Source: Bathymodiolus brooksi
Lineage: Eukaryota > Mollusca > Bivalvia > Mytilida > Modiolidae
Direction of reading: 5' to 3'
Assembly (NCBI GenBank): GCA_963680875.1
Contig: OY804579.1
Location: 33,713,804-33,777,803 of the forward strand
Length of the DNA: 64,000 bases
Every line of letters begins with the position of its first letter. Positions within the stretch are counted from its first letter, which is position 1. Positions 34,161 to 46,300 of the stretch are shown in pieces. Under the pieces are notes generated by a model, which was not told the origin of the DNA, ran no database searches, and saw only the letters and a list, made by a program, of their open reading frames with translations. A program made the position numbers and the translations under genes.

Positions 34161-34240
34161 CTTACTTTAACTGTTTCAGGTGACATCAGTCTCTGTTTTA
34201 CTTACTTTAACAGTTTCAGGTGACATCAGTCTTTGTTTTA
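34161..34240 (-). repeat. Two extra copies of the EXOC7 exon end plus 5' splice site
   Basis: A 40 bp unit (plus strand CTTACTTTAACAGTTTCAGG...) at 34161 and 34201 repeats the last 26 nt of the exon ending at 34246 together with its GTAAG donor (34241-34245). Three donors therefore stand in a row. Use of either downstream donor shifts the frame and reaches TGA. Confidence 0.9.
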
Positions 34241-34245
34241 CTTAC

Positions 34246-34327
34246 TTTAACAGTTTCAGGTGACATCAGTCTTTGTTGTGATAGTGGTTCATCTATCTCC
34301 AGTATGTAATGTAAAACTTTACTCCAG
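34246..34327 (-). CDS. EXOC7: EXOC7 exon ([11 protein letters not shown]...SPETVK)
   Basis: 82 nt, acceptor TTTTTTACAG, donor GTAAGT, phase 2 to 0. Encodes [20 protein letters not shown] then MSPETVK. It aligns with the SWLKVTDYI region of vertebrate Exo70. Last exon found. Confidence 0.92.
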
Positions 34328-37300
34328 CTGTAAAAAAAAATGTATTAACAAAAATCACATCTAATTAGTCAAGATAGTAGATACATTTCCACTTGTTGGT
34401 TTCTTTGAGAAATCTTAGGAACATACTATTTAACTTTTAGGGATGGTGTTATGTCTTAACCCTGAGCCAGAATTTTTTTTTCATCCAAAACAAAATCAGA
34501 TAATTTTTTCCACATGAAAAATCTGTAATTTTTTTCAATAAAGGTATCGAAAGTTTTTGTTGAAAACTGTTGGGTCAGATTATATATTTATTGCATCTTT
34601 CATTTCTTTCCCTTATGGAAAACTACATTATGTCATAACTTTCAAACCAATAACTCTATAAGACCAGTAATTATTGGGCTGGTTAATTATTTTTTGTTTT
34701 TGGTTCAAACACCCAAATGTTGATATTTTAACAAATCATAACCTAGTATGATCTGAAATAGTCATAACACACTCTTGTAAAGTTTCAATTCAGAACAAAA
34801 TCAAGTGGTTTTTGACAAAAAGAATTTTCATATTACAGCTAAATAAAAATTATTATTAAAAACTTTGGAACAACCATATAAAGATAATTCCTGCAAGACT
34901 TTAGTTCCCACATGATGACTGGGAAACACTGGCATTTAATGATGACAAACTTTCATACAGCATTAAGTAGTATTTATAACATTACCTCTCAGAGTACAGC
35001 CTCTTCTGTTCATGTATTTGATCTTCATAATACTGGCCTACTTCTTTGTTACAGAGGTGAATCAAGGTCAACAATCCTGACCTATAATATAAGGTTCAAA
35101 GGTCACACAACTGTACATTAGCTTTATCACAATACAATGCTTACCACCAACTTTATGTTTGTTGCATTATTTTTATGTCATATAAAATAAGGATCTATTA
35201 TTACAGAGGTGAAGGTCATATAACATAAGGATCTAATATTATTACAGAGGTGAAGGTCATATAAGATATGGATCTAATATTATTACAGAGGTGAAGGTTA
35301 TATAACATAAGGATCTAATATTATTTCAGAGATGAAGGTCATATAACATAAGAATCTAATATTATTACAGAGGTGAAGGTCATATAACATAAGTTAACAG
35401 TTCAAACTAGAACTGTGAGTGACCTCACTGAGTGATACCCCCCGCTTGCAATACTATGATGTTTAAACTTTGGAATACAGGTATATTAGCAAGTTACCTA
35501 TGAAAAATGAACGGATATGGAGTTATGTCAATTTAAAACCAATACCGTTTCATCAGTATACATGAGGTTTACAACATTTCCTAACTTTTTTACAAGAGGA
35601 TATAGGTCACATCAAATGTTATTGATTCAAAATTAATTATTTATTCTTGAGTAGTTTTTATATTGGAAAATTTTGCTATTCCTACTTTTTCTTATAATAT
35701 TAAAGTTAGAAAAGAGACAACATCTTAGAAAACCATTGCTAAACTATCGGTTTTTCAAAACTCATGCCTTCATTTAGTATTGTATATTTCAGTATTTCAA
35801 GAAAGGAAATAAAGAGCTTTGTAAACTTTTATTTTGATCCATCAAGCTCCACAGAGGCAGTTACACTTACATGCCCATATATCCATAAATAATTTTACGA
35901 GAAAAAAAAAGATTTTAAATGATCTCCCTTTCTACATTTTGGAAAGCAAATATCCAGATGTGAAAAGGCCAATTAAAATCTTATTTCATTCAAGAATAGT
36001 TACGCTTACATCACCTTCCAAATTTTTGACAGGAACCAGATTCCTTCATGCATATCTGCAGGCAGTGTATTACAACTGTGTAAAGTTTCATTTAAATCCA
36101 ATGAGCCGTTTAGGAGGAGTTGCGCTTACAAACCCATCTCTCCATACAGAACGTATTTCAGAGTATAAGTTAAATTATCTCCCCTTCTAAATTTTAGACA
36201 GCAAGGGTATTCCTTCATGCACATCTGCAGGTTGCGTACTACAACTGTGTAAAGTTTCATAAAAATTCAATAAGCAGTTTAGTAGGAGTTGCACTTACAA
36301 GGTACATGCCCCCCTCCCTTTTCGAGAAAGTATAAGTTGAATTATCTCCCCTTTTAAATTTTGGACAGCAACCATATTCCTTCATGCACATCTGCAGGTA
36401 GTGTACTACAACTGTGTAAAGTTTCACAAAAATCCAATAAGCCGTTTAGGAGGAGTTGCGCTTACAAGGTACACAACCCCCCCTTTTCGTGAAAGTATAA
36501 GTTGAATTATCTCCCCTTCTAAATTTTAGACAGCAACGGTATTCCTTCATGCACATCTGCAGGTTGTGTACTACAACTGTGTAAAGTTTCATAAAAATTC
36601 AATAAACAGTTTAGTAGGAGTTGCACTTACAAGGTACATGGACGGATGTTTGCAGGGGGTATAATAATAGAGGGGTCGTATGGAACTCCCCAAAACCGGC
36701 CCTCCTGAAAACTGGATTCCTTTGAAACCCGAACATTTAGTTTTGGTGCGGAATTGTCCACTATATATCCAATGGATTTACAACTACCTGGGCAATCAGT
36801 GACTATCACCACTAAAGTTGTGAGTTCGAATCCTGTTCATGGTGAGGTAGACTTGATACAACATTGTGTGATAAAGTTGTTAGTGACTTGCGACAGGTCA
36901 GTGGTTTTCTCCAGGTACTCTGGTTTCCTCCACCAATAAAACTGACCGCCACGATATAACTAAAATATTGTTGAAAGTCACGTTAAACACCATATACCTA
37001 AACCATTAAATAATAGACATCTTAATAATAGAGAACTATAAAGATTTAAAATCCTGACATAATAAAACAAGACCATGATCTTCAGATTAGAATTCAGGAC
37101 AGTAAAATTATCAACTGACAACAGCAAATATTTAAATATCCTGTATTTAATTGTTCTAAAATTGTAACACAGAAGTTAATGAAGAATAAGAGTATAGAAG
37201 ACGTTGTAGTGCAAACAATTTATCAAACTGGTGTCTCTGTGGATGATATAGAATTGTATATAAATTTGTCTTACCTTGTCACTGACTTTAGTATGTAGTT

Positions 37301-40300
37301 ATAATTATTCAACATAAAGACTGGTCGTAATATTGGATCATTGTTGGTTTCTGATTACCTTGTTACTGACTTTAGTATTTAGTTAAAATCATTCAATATA
37401 AAAACTGGTGGTAACATTGGATCGTTGTACATTTCTGCTTGTCTTACCTTGTCACTGACATTAGTATGTAGTTATAATTATTCAACATAAAGACTGGTCG
37501 TAATATTGGATCATTGTTGGTTTCTGATTTATCTTACCTCGCCACTGACTTTAGTATGTAGTTATAATTATTCAACATAAAGACTGGTCGTAACATTGGA
37601 TCGTTGTACGTCTCTGATTTGTTACTTAGATTTAGTCCCAATGCTGATAATACTTTTGCTATAAAAAAAAAAATTATTTGTCAAGATTAGTTCTATTGGT
37701 TCAGCAATTTTGCAGAAGAAGATTAAAATGTAAAAAGCTTACAGACAGAAGACAGACAGACAACAGATGCCAAGTGATGACAATAGCTCACATGGTCTTC
37801 GGCCAGGTGAGCTAAAATTTAAACTTCAGAAATTTAAAATGAAAAAAAACCCAGTTACACCCAAATACTGTTTAAATTATATTAACAACTTGATTGTAAA
37901 AGGTACATGTATAAACTGACAAAACATCAAGCAACTGTATCATTTACCTGGTTTAACAGGCAACTGTATCATTTACCTGGTTTAACAGGCAACTGTATCA
38001 TTTACCTGGTTTAACAGGCAACTGTATAATTTACCTGGTTTAACAGGCAACTGTATAATTTACCTGGTTTAACAGGCAACTGTATAATTTACCTACTTTT
38101 AACAGGCAACTGTATCATTTACCTGGTTTAACAGGCAACTGTATAATTTACCTACTTTAACAGGCAACTGTATAATTTACCTGGTTTAACAGGCAACTGT
38201 ATAATTTACCTGGTTTAACAGGCAACTGTATAATTTACCTACTTTTAACAGGCAACTGTATCATTTACCTGGTTTAACAGGCAACTGTATAATTTACCTA
38301 CTTTAACGGGCAACTGTATCATTTACCTGGTTTAACAGGCAACTGTATAATTTACCTGGTTTAACAGGCAACTGTATCATTTACCTGGTTTAACAGGCAA
38401 CTGTATAATTTACCTGGATTAACAGGCAACTGTATCATTTACCTGGTTTAACAGGCAACTGTATAATGTACCTACTTTAATAGGCAACTGTATCATTTAC
38501 CTGGTTTAACAGGCAACTGTATCATTTACCTGGTTTAACAGGCAACTGTGTCATTTACCTGGCTTAACAGGCAACTGTGTCATTTACCTGGTTAAACAGG
38601 CAGCTGTATAATTTACCTACTTTAATAGGCAACTGTATCATTTACCTGGTTTAACAGGCAACTGTATAATTTACCTGGTTTAACAGGCAACTGTATAATT
38701 TACCTACTTTTAACAGGCAACTGTATCATTTACCTGGTTTAACAGGCAACTGTATAATTTACCTACTTTAACGGGCAACTGTATCATTTACCTGGTTTAA
38801 CAGGCAACTGTATAATTTACCTGGTTTAACAGGCAACTGTATCATTTACCTGGTTTAACAGGCAACTGTATAATTTACCTGGATTAACAGGCAACTGTAT
38901 CATTTACCTGGTTTAACAGGCAACTGTATAATGTACCTACTTTAATAGGCAACTGTATCATTTACCTGGTTTAACAGGCAACTGTATCATTTACCTGGTT
39001 TAACAGGCAACTGTGTCATTTACCTGGCTTAACAGGCAACTGTGTCATTTACCTGGTTAAACAGGCAGCTGTATAATTTACCTGGTTTAACAGGCAACTG
39101 TATCATTTACCTGGTTTAACAGGCAACTGTATAATTTACCTACTTTTAACAGGCAACTGTATCATTTACCTGGTTTAACAGGCAACTGTATAATTTACCT
39201 ACTTTAACAGGCAACTGTATAATTTACCTGGTTTAACAGGCAACTGTATAATTTACCTGGTTTAACAGGCAACTGTATAATTTACCTACATTTAACAGGC
39301 AACTGTATCATTTACCTGGTTTAACAGGCAACTGTATAATTTACCTACTTTAACGGGCAACTGTATCATTTACCTGGTTTAACAGGCAACTGTATAATTT
39401 ACCTGGTTTAACAGGCAACTGTATCATTTACCTGGTTTAACAGGCAACTGTATAATTTACCTGGATTAACAGGCAACTGTATCATTTACCTGGTTTAACA
39501 GGCAACTGTATAATGTACCTACTTTAATAGGCAACTGTATCATTTACCTGGTTTAACAGGCAACTGTATCATTTACCTGGTTTAACAGGCAACTGTGTCA
39601 TTTACCTGGCTTAACAGGCAACTGTGTCATTTACCTGGTTAAACAGGCAGCTGTATAATTTACCTACTTTAATAGGCAACTGTATCATTTACCTGGTTTA
39701 ACAGGCAACTGTATAATTTACCTGGTTTAACAGGCAACTGTATAATTTACCTACTTTTAACAGGCAACTGTATCATTTACCTGGTTTAACAGGCAACTGT
39801 ATAATTTACCTACTTTAACGGGCAACTGTATCATTTACCTGGTTTAACAGGCAACTGTATAATTTACCTGGTTTAACAGGCAACTGTATCATTTACCTGG
39901 TTTAACAGGCAACTGTATAATTTACCTGGATTAACAGGCAACTGTATCATTTACCTGGTTTAACAGGCAACTGTATAATGTACCTACTTTAATAGGCAAC
40001 TGTATCATTTACCTGGTTTAACAGGCAACTGTATCATTTACCTGGTTTAACAGGCAACTGTGTCATTTACCTGGCTTAACAGGCAACTGTGTCATTTACC
40101 TGGTTAAACAGGCAGCTGTATAATTTACCTACTTTAATAGGCAACTGTATCATTTACCTGGTTTAACAGGCAACTGTATCATTTACCTGGTTTAACAGGA
40201 AACTGTATAATTTACCTACTTTTAACAGGCAACTGTATCATTTACCTGGTTTAACAGGCAACTATATCATTTACCTGGTTTAACAGGCAACTGTATAATT

Positions 40301-43300
40301 TACCTGGTTTAACAGGCAACTGTATCATTTACCTGGTTATCATCTTATTGGATGAAAACAAAAAATCCACAAAAAACTGAAGGCAGTGAATTAGTAAAGG
40401 ACCAATTGACATAAAAATCACAAACTTTTTGCAGTTTGGGTTTCATCAGTGTAGACATAGGGTCCTATGTTAAAGTCCAGTAGAGGTAGCAATCTTTGTT
40501 TTCAGATGCACATAAAAATAAAGAATACAAACTAGTGGTTCCATCAGTTCAATAGTTTTTGAGAAGAAGATATTTACAACATTTTCCTATTTTAAATCAA
40601 GTTCAGCAGTGGTGGTCATCTTGGATGGAGGGTTGCAATAAATTTGAATGGGGACCACATATGGACTTTCCAAGTCAGCATTAGTTTAATTAAAGTGGCT
40701 TCAATATAGAAGACATTTAAATCAATTTTTGTTAAAATCAAACTACCTTGAATATTCGGCAAATTTAAATTACAAATTTCTACGAAAAAGTAGAAATATA
40801 AAGAAACAACTCAATTTTGAAAGTAGATACCCTACAGAGATGATTCAGCCAGAATCATTTTCAAATTTGGACCTTTGGTTTCAGAGAAGATTTTCGAAAA
40901 AACTTACACCGTAGGTCCAACAATGACGGATGCCATGGTAACAACTCACATGACCCTTTGGCTTTGGTTCAGGTGAGCCTGACAATGAAATACTTTTACT
41001 TCCTGGTACATATACAATGTAATGAAAATGTTTTTTTCTGATTTAATTATGTCTTGAGAGTCTACCTTTACTACAAGCAAAGTATGTTATGTCAAGACAG
41101 GTGGTCTCCTAAAAGAGGTTTGATTCATTTAGTAATCAACATTCTAACAGCAGTTTATGACAAGTCTCTAAGAACAAGTTTTGCTGTATGTAAATATATA
41201 AAATTGAATGCTAAGAATATCTTACTGTCTTAAAAATAAAATATACATTTTTATTCTATATTAAAGAATTCCTTTACAATAGATTTCAACTAAAAGTCTT
41301 TTTTTTAATAAAAAAAATGTATTCAATGCCTCAGATTTAATAGTCACATGCTACTTTTTGTTAGTAATTTAAAATAGAACATTTCTGATAGAATTCCCTG
41401 TTCTAAAAAAAGCAACATGTGACATTTACTGCCAGTGAATATTAAATCTGAGGCAATAAATACGTTTTTGTTTGGTTCAAAATATAGAATAAAACAATTA
41501 CTGTCTTACGAATCTGTAAATGTGTGGATTAATTGAATTTTGAAGAAAAAAAAATATACTCATTGAGCTCGAAGAGATCAGTGAATATCATTTTTTTTTC
41601 AAAAGTCAATAAATCCACACATTTACCACATCAAAAGACAGTAATTGTATAATATATGTACAAGGAGAACTTAAAATAAGCTATACTTGACTTACTCATA
41701 TAATCTGCCAGCTTCAATTTACTTTTCTTAGTATCGACTGCTTCTGATGGGGCTGCTTGTTCACCTAAAATAACAGTATAAATATTACCATTATAAGTAG
41801 ATGTACTACATCTTACATTCTGGTCTATGTTACAACAAATATTATTATACCTCATAAATACAAGAGTGTCTGTGATTAGTTAAAAAACGTCACATGTCAG
41901 GAAGACAAAACATCATGTATCCCTAGACTGCGTTCTCCGGGGAAATAAATATCATGTATCCTGCTGCCACGTGCCCCCATGGTAACCATCAACATAAACA
42001 ACTACACAAATTGAATAAAATGTTAAATTGGTTTAAAAAAATGCTTTGTTGTTGTGTGTGTAATTTTGGTATATTAAACAATTTATGGCCCTTGTTGTAG
42101 GGAGATATGAAGCTTTGTTTACTCTCAGAAGTCATATTTCTCTCAGGTAAACAAACCTTCATATCTCCCTACAACAAGGGCCATAAATGTATATTGTTTA
42201 CCACAGGATTTTATACTTAATGAACTACTTGTCATGTAAAGACTCAGCATTTCTTGTGACTTGGTAAGAACTTATGAAACATAAAGCAAGAAGTGTAGCT
42301 GCTAATGATAGAAATAGATTATACAGTTAAAACTGGTATACCACAGTTATGATGTGTTTTTTTATTTCTGCCCCAGATCATTCCTTCAATATTTTACTCA
42401 GTAAGAAAGGATATGGAAGTAAATGAACATGAGAGACTATTCAATTTTACACTTAGACACAAATTAAAGTAAGGGAACAGTGTTTTTATTGCTATTCTAC
42501 ATTTCACAGTCACAGTAGGGTCTTCAACAATGAGAAAAACTCATAGCCTAGCAGTTGAGTTATAATACCCTTTACTTCTATCAATTTAGCAGTTGAGTTA
42601 TAATACCCTTTACTTCTATCAATCTAGCAGTTGAGTTATAATACCCTTTACTTCTATCAATCTAGCAGTTGAGATATAATACCCTTTACTTCTATCAATC
42701 TAGCAGTTGAGTTATAATACCCTTTATTTCTATCAATCTAGCAGTTGAGTTATAATACCCTTTACTTCTATCAATCTAGCAGTTGAGTTATAATACCCTT
42801 TATTTCTATCAATCTAGCAGTTGAGTTATAATACCCTTTACTTCTATCAATCTAGCAGTTGAGTTATAATACCCTTTACTTCTATCAATCTAGCAGTTGA
42901 GTTATAATACCCTTTATTTCTATCAATCTAGCAGTTGAGTTATAATACCCTTTACTTCTATCAATTTAGCAGTTGAGTTATAATACCCTTTACTTCTATC
43001 AATCTAGCAGTTGAGTTATAATACCCTTTACTTCTATCAATCTAGCAGTTGAGATATAATACCCTTTACTTCTATCAATCTAGCAGTTGAGTTATAATAC
43101 CCTTTATTTCTATCAATCTAGCAGCTGAGTTATAATACCCTTTACTTCTATCAATCTAGCAGTTGAGTTATAATACCCTTTACTTCTATCAATCTAGCAG
43201 TTGAGTTATAATACCCTTTACTTCTATCAATCTAGCAGTTGAGTTATAATACCCTTTATTTCTATCAATTTAGCAGTTGAGTTATAGTACCCTTTACTTC

Positions 43301-46300
43301 TATCAATCTAGCAGTTGAGTTATAATACCCTTTACTTCTACATAGCCTAGCAGTTGAGTTATAATACCCTTTACTTCTACATAGCCTAGCAGTTGAGTTA
43401 TAATACCCTTTACTTCTACATAGCCTAGCAGTTGAGTTATAATACCCTTTACTTCTACATAGCCTAGCAGTTGAGTTATAATACCCTTTACTTCTACATA
43501 GCCTAGCAGTTGAGTTATAATACCCTTTACTTCTACATAGCCTAGCAGTTGAGTTATAATACCCTTTACTTCTACATAGCCTAGCAGTTGAGTTATAATA
43601 CCCTTTACTTCTACATAGCCTAGCAGTTGAGTTATAATACCCTTTACTTCTACATAGCCTAGCAGTTGAGTTATAATACCCTTTACTTCTACATAGCCTA
43701 GCAGTTGAGTTATAATACCCTTTACTTCTACATAGCCTAGCAGTTGAGTTATAATACCCTTTACTTCTACATAGCCTAGCAGTTGAGTTATAATACCCTT
43801 TACTTCTACATAGCCTAGCAGTTGAGTTATAATACCCTTACTTCTACATAGCCTAGCAGTTGAGTTATAATACCCTTTACTTCTACATAACCTAGCAGTT
43901 GAGTTATAATACCCTTTACTTCTATCAATCAACACAACATCTTGGCATCTTTGTCGCTTTGATGTTATTTCCCAGAATTTCATATCTTTACTTGTTTTGA
44001 TTTATTTTTCTCACTTTTGAGACAGACCAGTTCCTCTTTTTAGCGATGTGAGATTTTCTTGTCTTGCACTAGTGCAAGACAAAAAAATCATGTGCGTTTT
44101 CCCAGCAAATGCATGCTGTACAGTTCATGTCAACTGCCCCCCCCCCCCCCCCCCCCCCAATTCTCCATGCTTTTCCTTTTTAAAATAAACAATTCACTGT
44201 ATATAAGTTTTCAATCTTTTATAAACACGTAAATCCTAACAATCAGCCATATTATTACATAATAATCTTCACGCAATACACAAAAATACGGAACTACTTT
44301 TTTGATTGAAAATGAAGGGGAAATAACTCACATTGTTTACATGATCGTCTGCTAAAAGTACATAGCTGTCAAACAATACACAACTACATAACAAAGTTAA
44401 AAGTGAGAAATAAAATCAAACACCGGCAAAAAAGTGCAAAACAGGGAAATCTCCGACACCCTCGGGTAAGATTTCAATCGTTCGCTGACTCGACGAGCCT
44501 CATCAGCAAACGATAGAAATCTTACCCTCAGGGTGTCGGAGATTTCCCTGTCTTGCACTTTTGTCGGTGTTAGATTCTATATATCTACTATCTTGATTGA
44601 TTGATTGATTGATAGATTGAGTATTTAACATCTACTATCTTGAAGAAAGAAATAAAAGATAATGGTTACAATGAATGTTTAAAAGTTGAATGGCAAAAAC
44701 TTTTAAGATTTCTTATAATTTATTAAACCCAATAGCAGTGCAAAACCATTGTTTATTTCCTTGTCAAAAAATTGTTAGCTAAAATAGTCAAATCTTATTA
44801 AGTAAACATCCATATGATGAGATAGTTCAAAGGTTATCCTATACGAAAGGTGACAGCCTGTTTGAAGGTCATCATTTTACAAGTAAATCAGGGGTTAAAA
44901 AATCTTGGACCACCTCACTAGCCCAGGGCTAGCATACTCCCAAATATTACTAGCCCGAATCTATGAACCACTAGTCCTGATCAATACCATGATTTCATGA
45001 ATCCGATTTGCAGACTTAAACCCTTGTACAACATGTACAATGTATATTAGTTTAACTATCTTTCTTTTCAGATCTGGTATTGCGTTTTAGTTTCACTTAT
45101 TTTCCACAGTTCAGGTCACTGTAAGGCCAAAAAAAATAATATGTGTGTTTATGGTCACATGTCAAAAAAATCTAATTATTTAAAAAAAAACAAAAAAACT
45201 AGAGGCTCCCAGGAGCCTGTAATCGCTCACCTGGTTTTCAATTTGACATCTAAAGTTGATAGAAAATGGGGGTGTTACACATAATTTTGAAAGTGGGCCA
45301 CCCAAAGATCATTTCAACTCAAATTTCTGAGCAAAAGATTTTGATGTGATTTTTATCTCATAATATTCCTAAACGGAATAAACTGGCTGAAAAAATCTCA
45401 CAGAAAAACCCAGAATATATGTTAAACTACTCATTGCCATATAGCTGCAGTTAAAATTTGAGTTCATTTTGATTTGTAATAAAGTGGAAATTGACAACTA
45501 AAGAAATTTCTATTTTTAGTAACAGCAGCCATTTTGAATGGAGGGCGGGGCTGTCGGACACAATATTGAAAGGGGATCACCCAAGGACCATCCCAGCCAA
45601 ATTTGCTTTAATTTGGTTCAGCGGTTTCAGAGGAGAAGATTTAAATGTGATCTTTTATCAAAATATGCCTAATTTGCATAATCGGTATATATCGGCTGAA
45701 AGAAAAATTTCACAGAAAAACCCAGAATATATGTTAAACTACTCCTTGCCATGTAGCTGCAGTTAAAATTTGAGCTCATTTTGACTTATACTAAAGCAGC
45801 AATGGACAATTGAAGAAATTTCTATTTTTAGTAACAGCAGCCATCTTGAATGGAGGGCGGGGCTGTCGGACACAATTTTGAAAGGGACCCACCCAGGGAC
45901 CATCCCTGCCAGGTTTGGTTTAATTTGGTTCAGCGGTTTCAGAGGAAAAGATTTAAATGTGATCTTTTATCAAAATATGCCTAATTTGCATAATCGGTAT
46001 AAATCGGCTGAAAGAAAAATTTCACAGAAAAACCCAGAATATATGTTAAACTACTCCTTGCCATGTAGCTGCAGTTAAAATTTGAGCTCATTTTGACTTA
46101 TACTAAAGCAGCAATGGACAATTGAAGAAATTTCTATTTTTAGTAACAGCAGCCATTTTGAATGGAGGGCGGGGCTGTCGGACACAATATTGAAAGGGGA
46201 TCACCCAAGGACCATCCCAGCCAAATTTGCTTTAATTTGGTTCAGCGGTTTCAGAGGAGAAGATTTAAATGTGATCTTTTATCAAAATATGCCTAATTTG

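Noticed and set aside
43303..43983. 226-codon minus frame with 13-residue repeats
   Set aside because: A 39 bp minisatellite is divisible by three, which keeps a frame open by itself.
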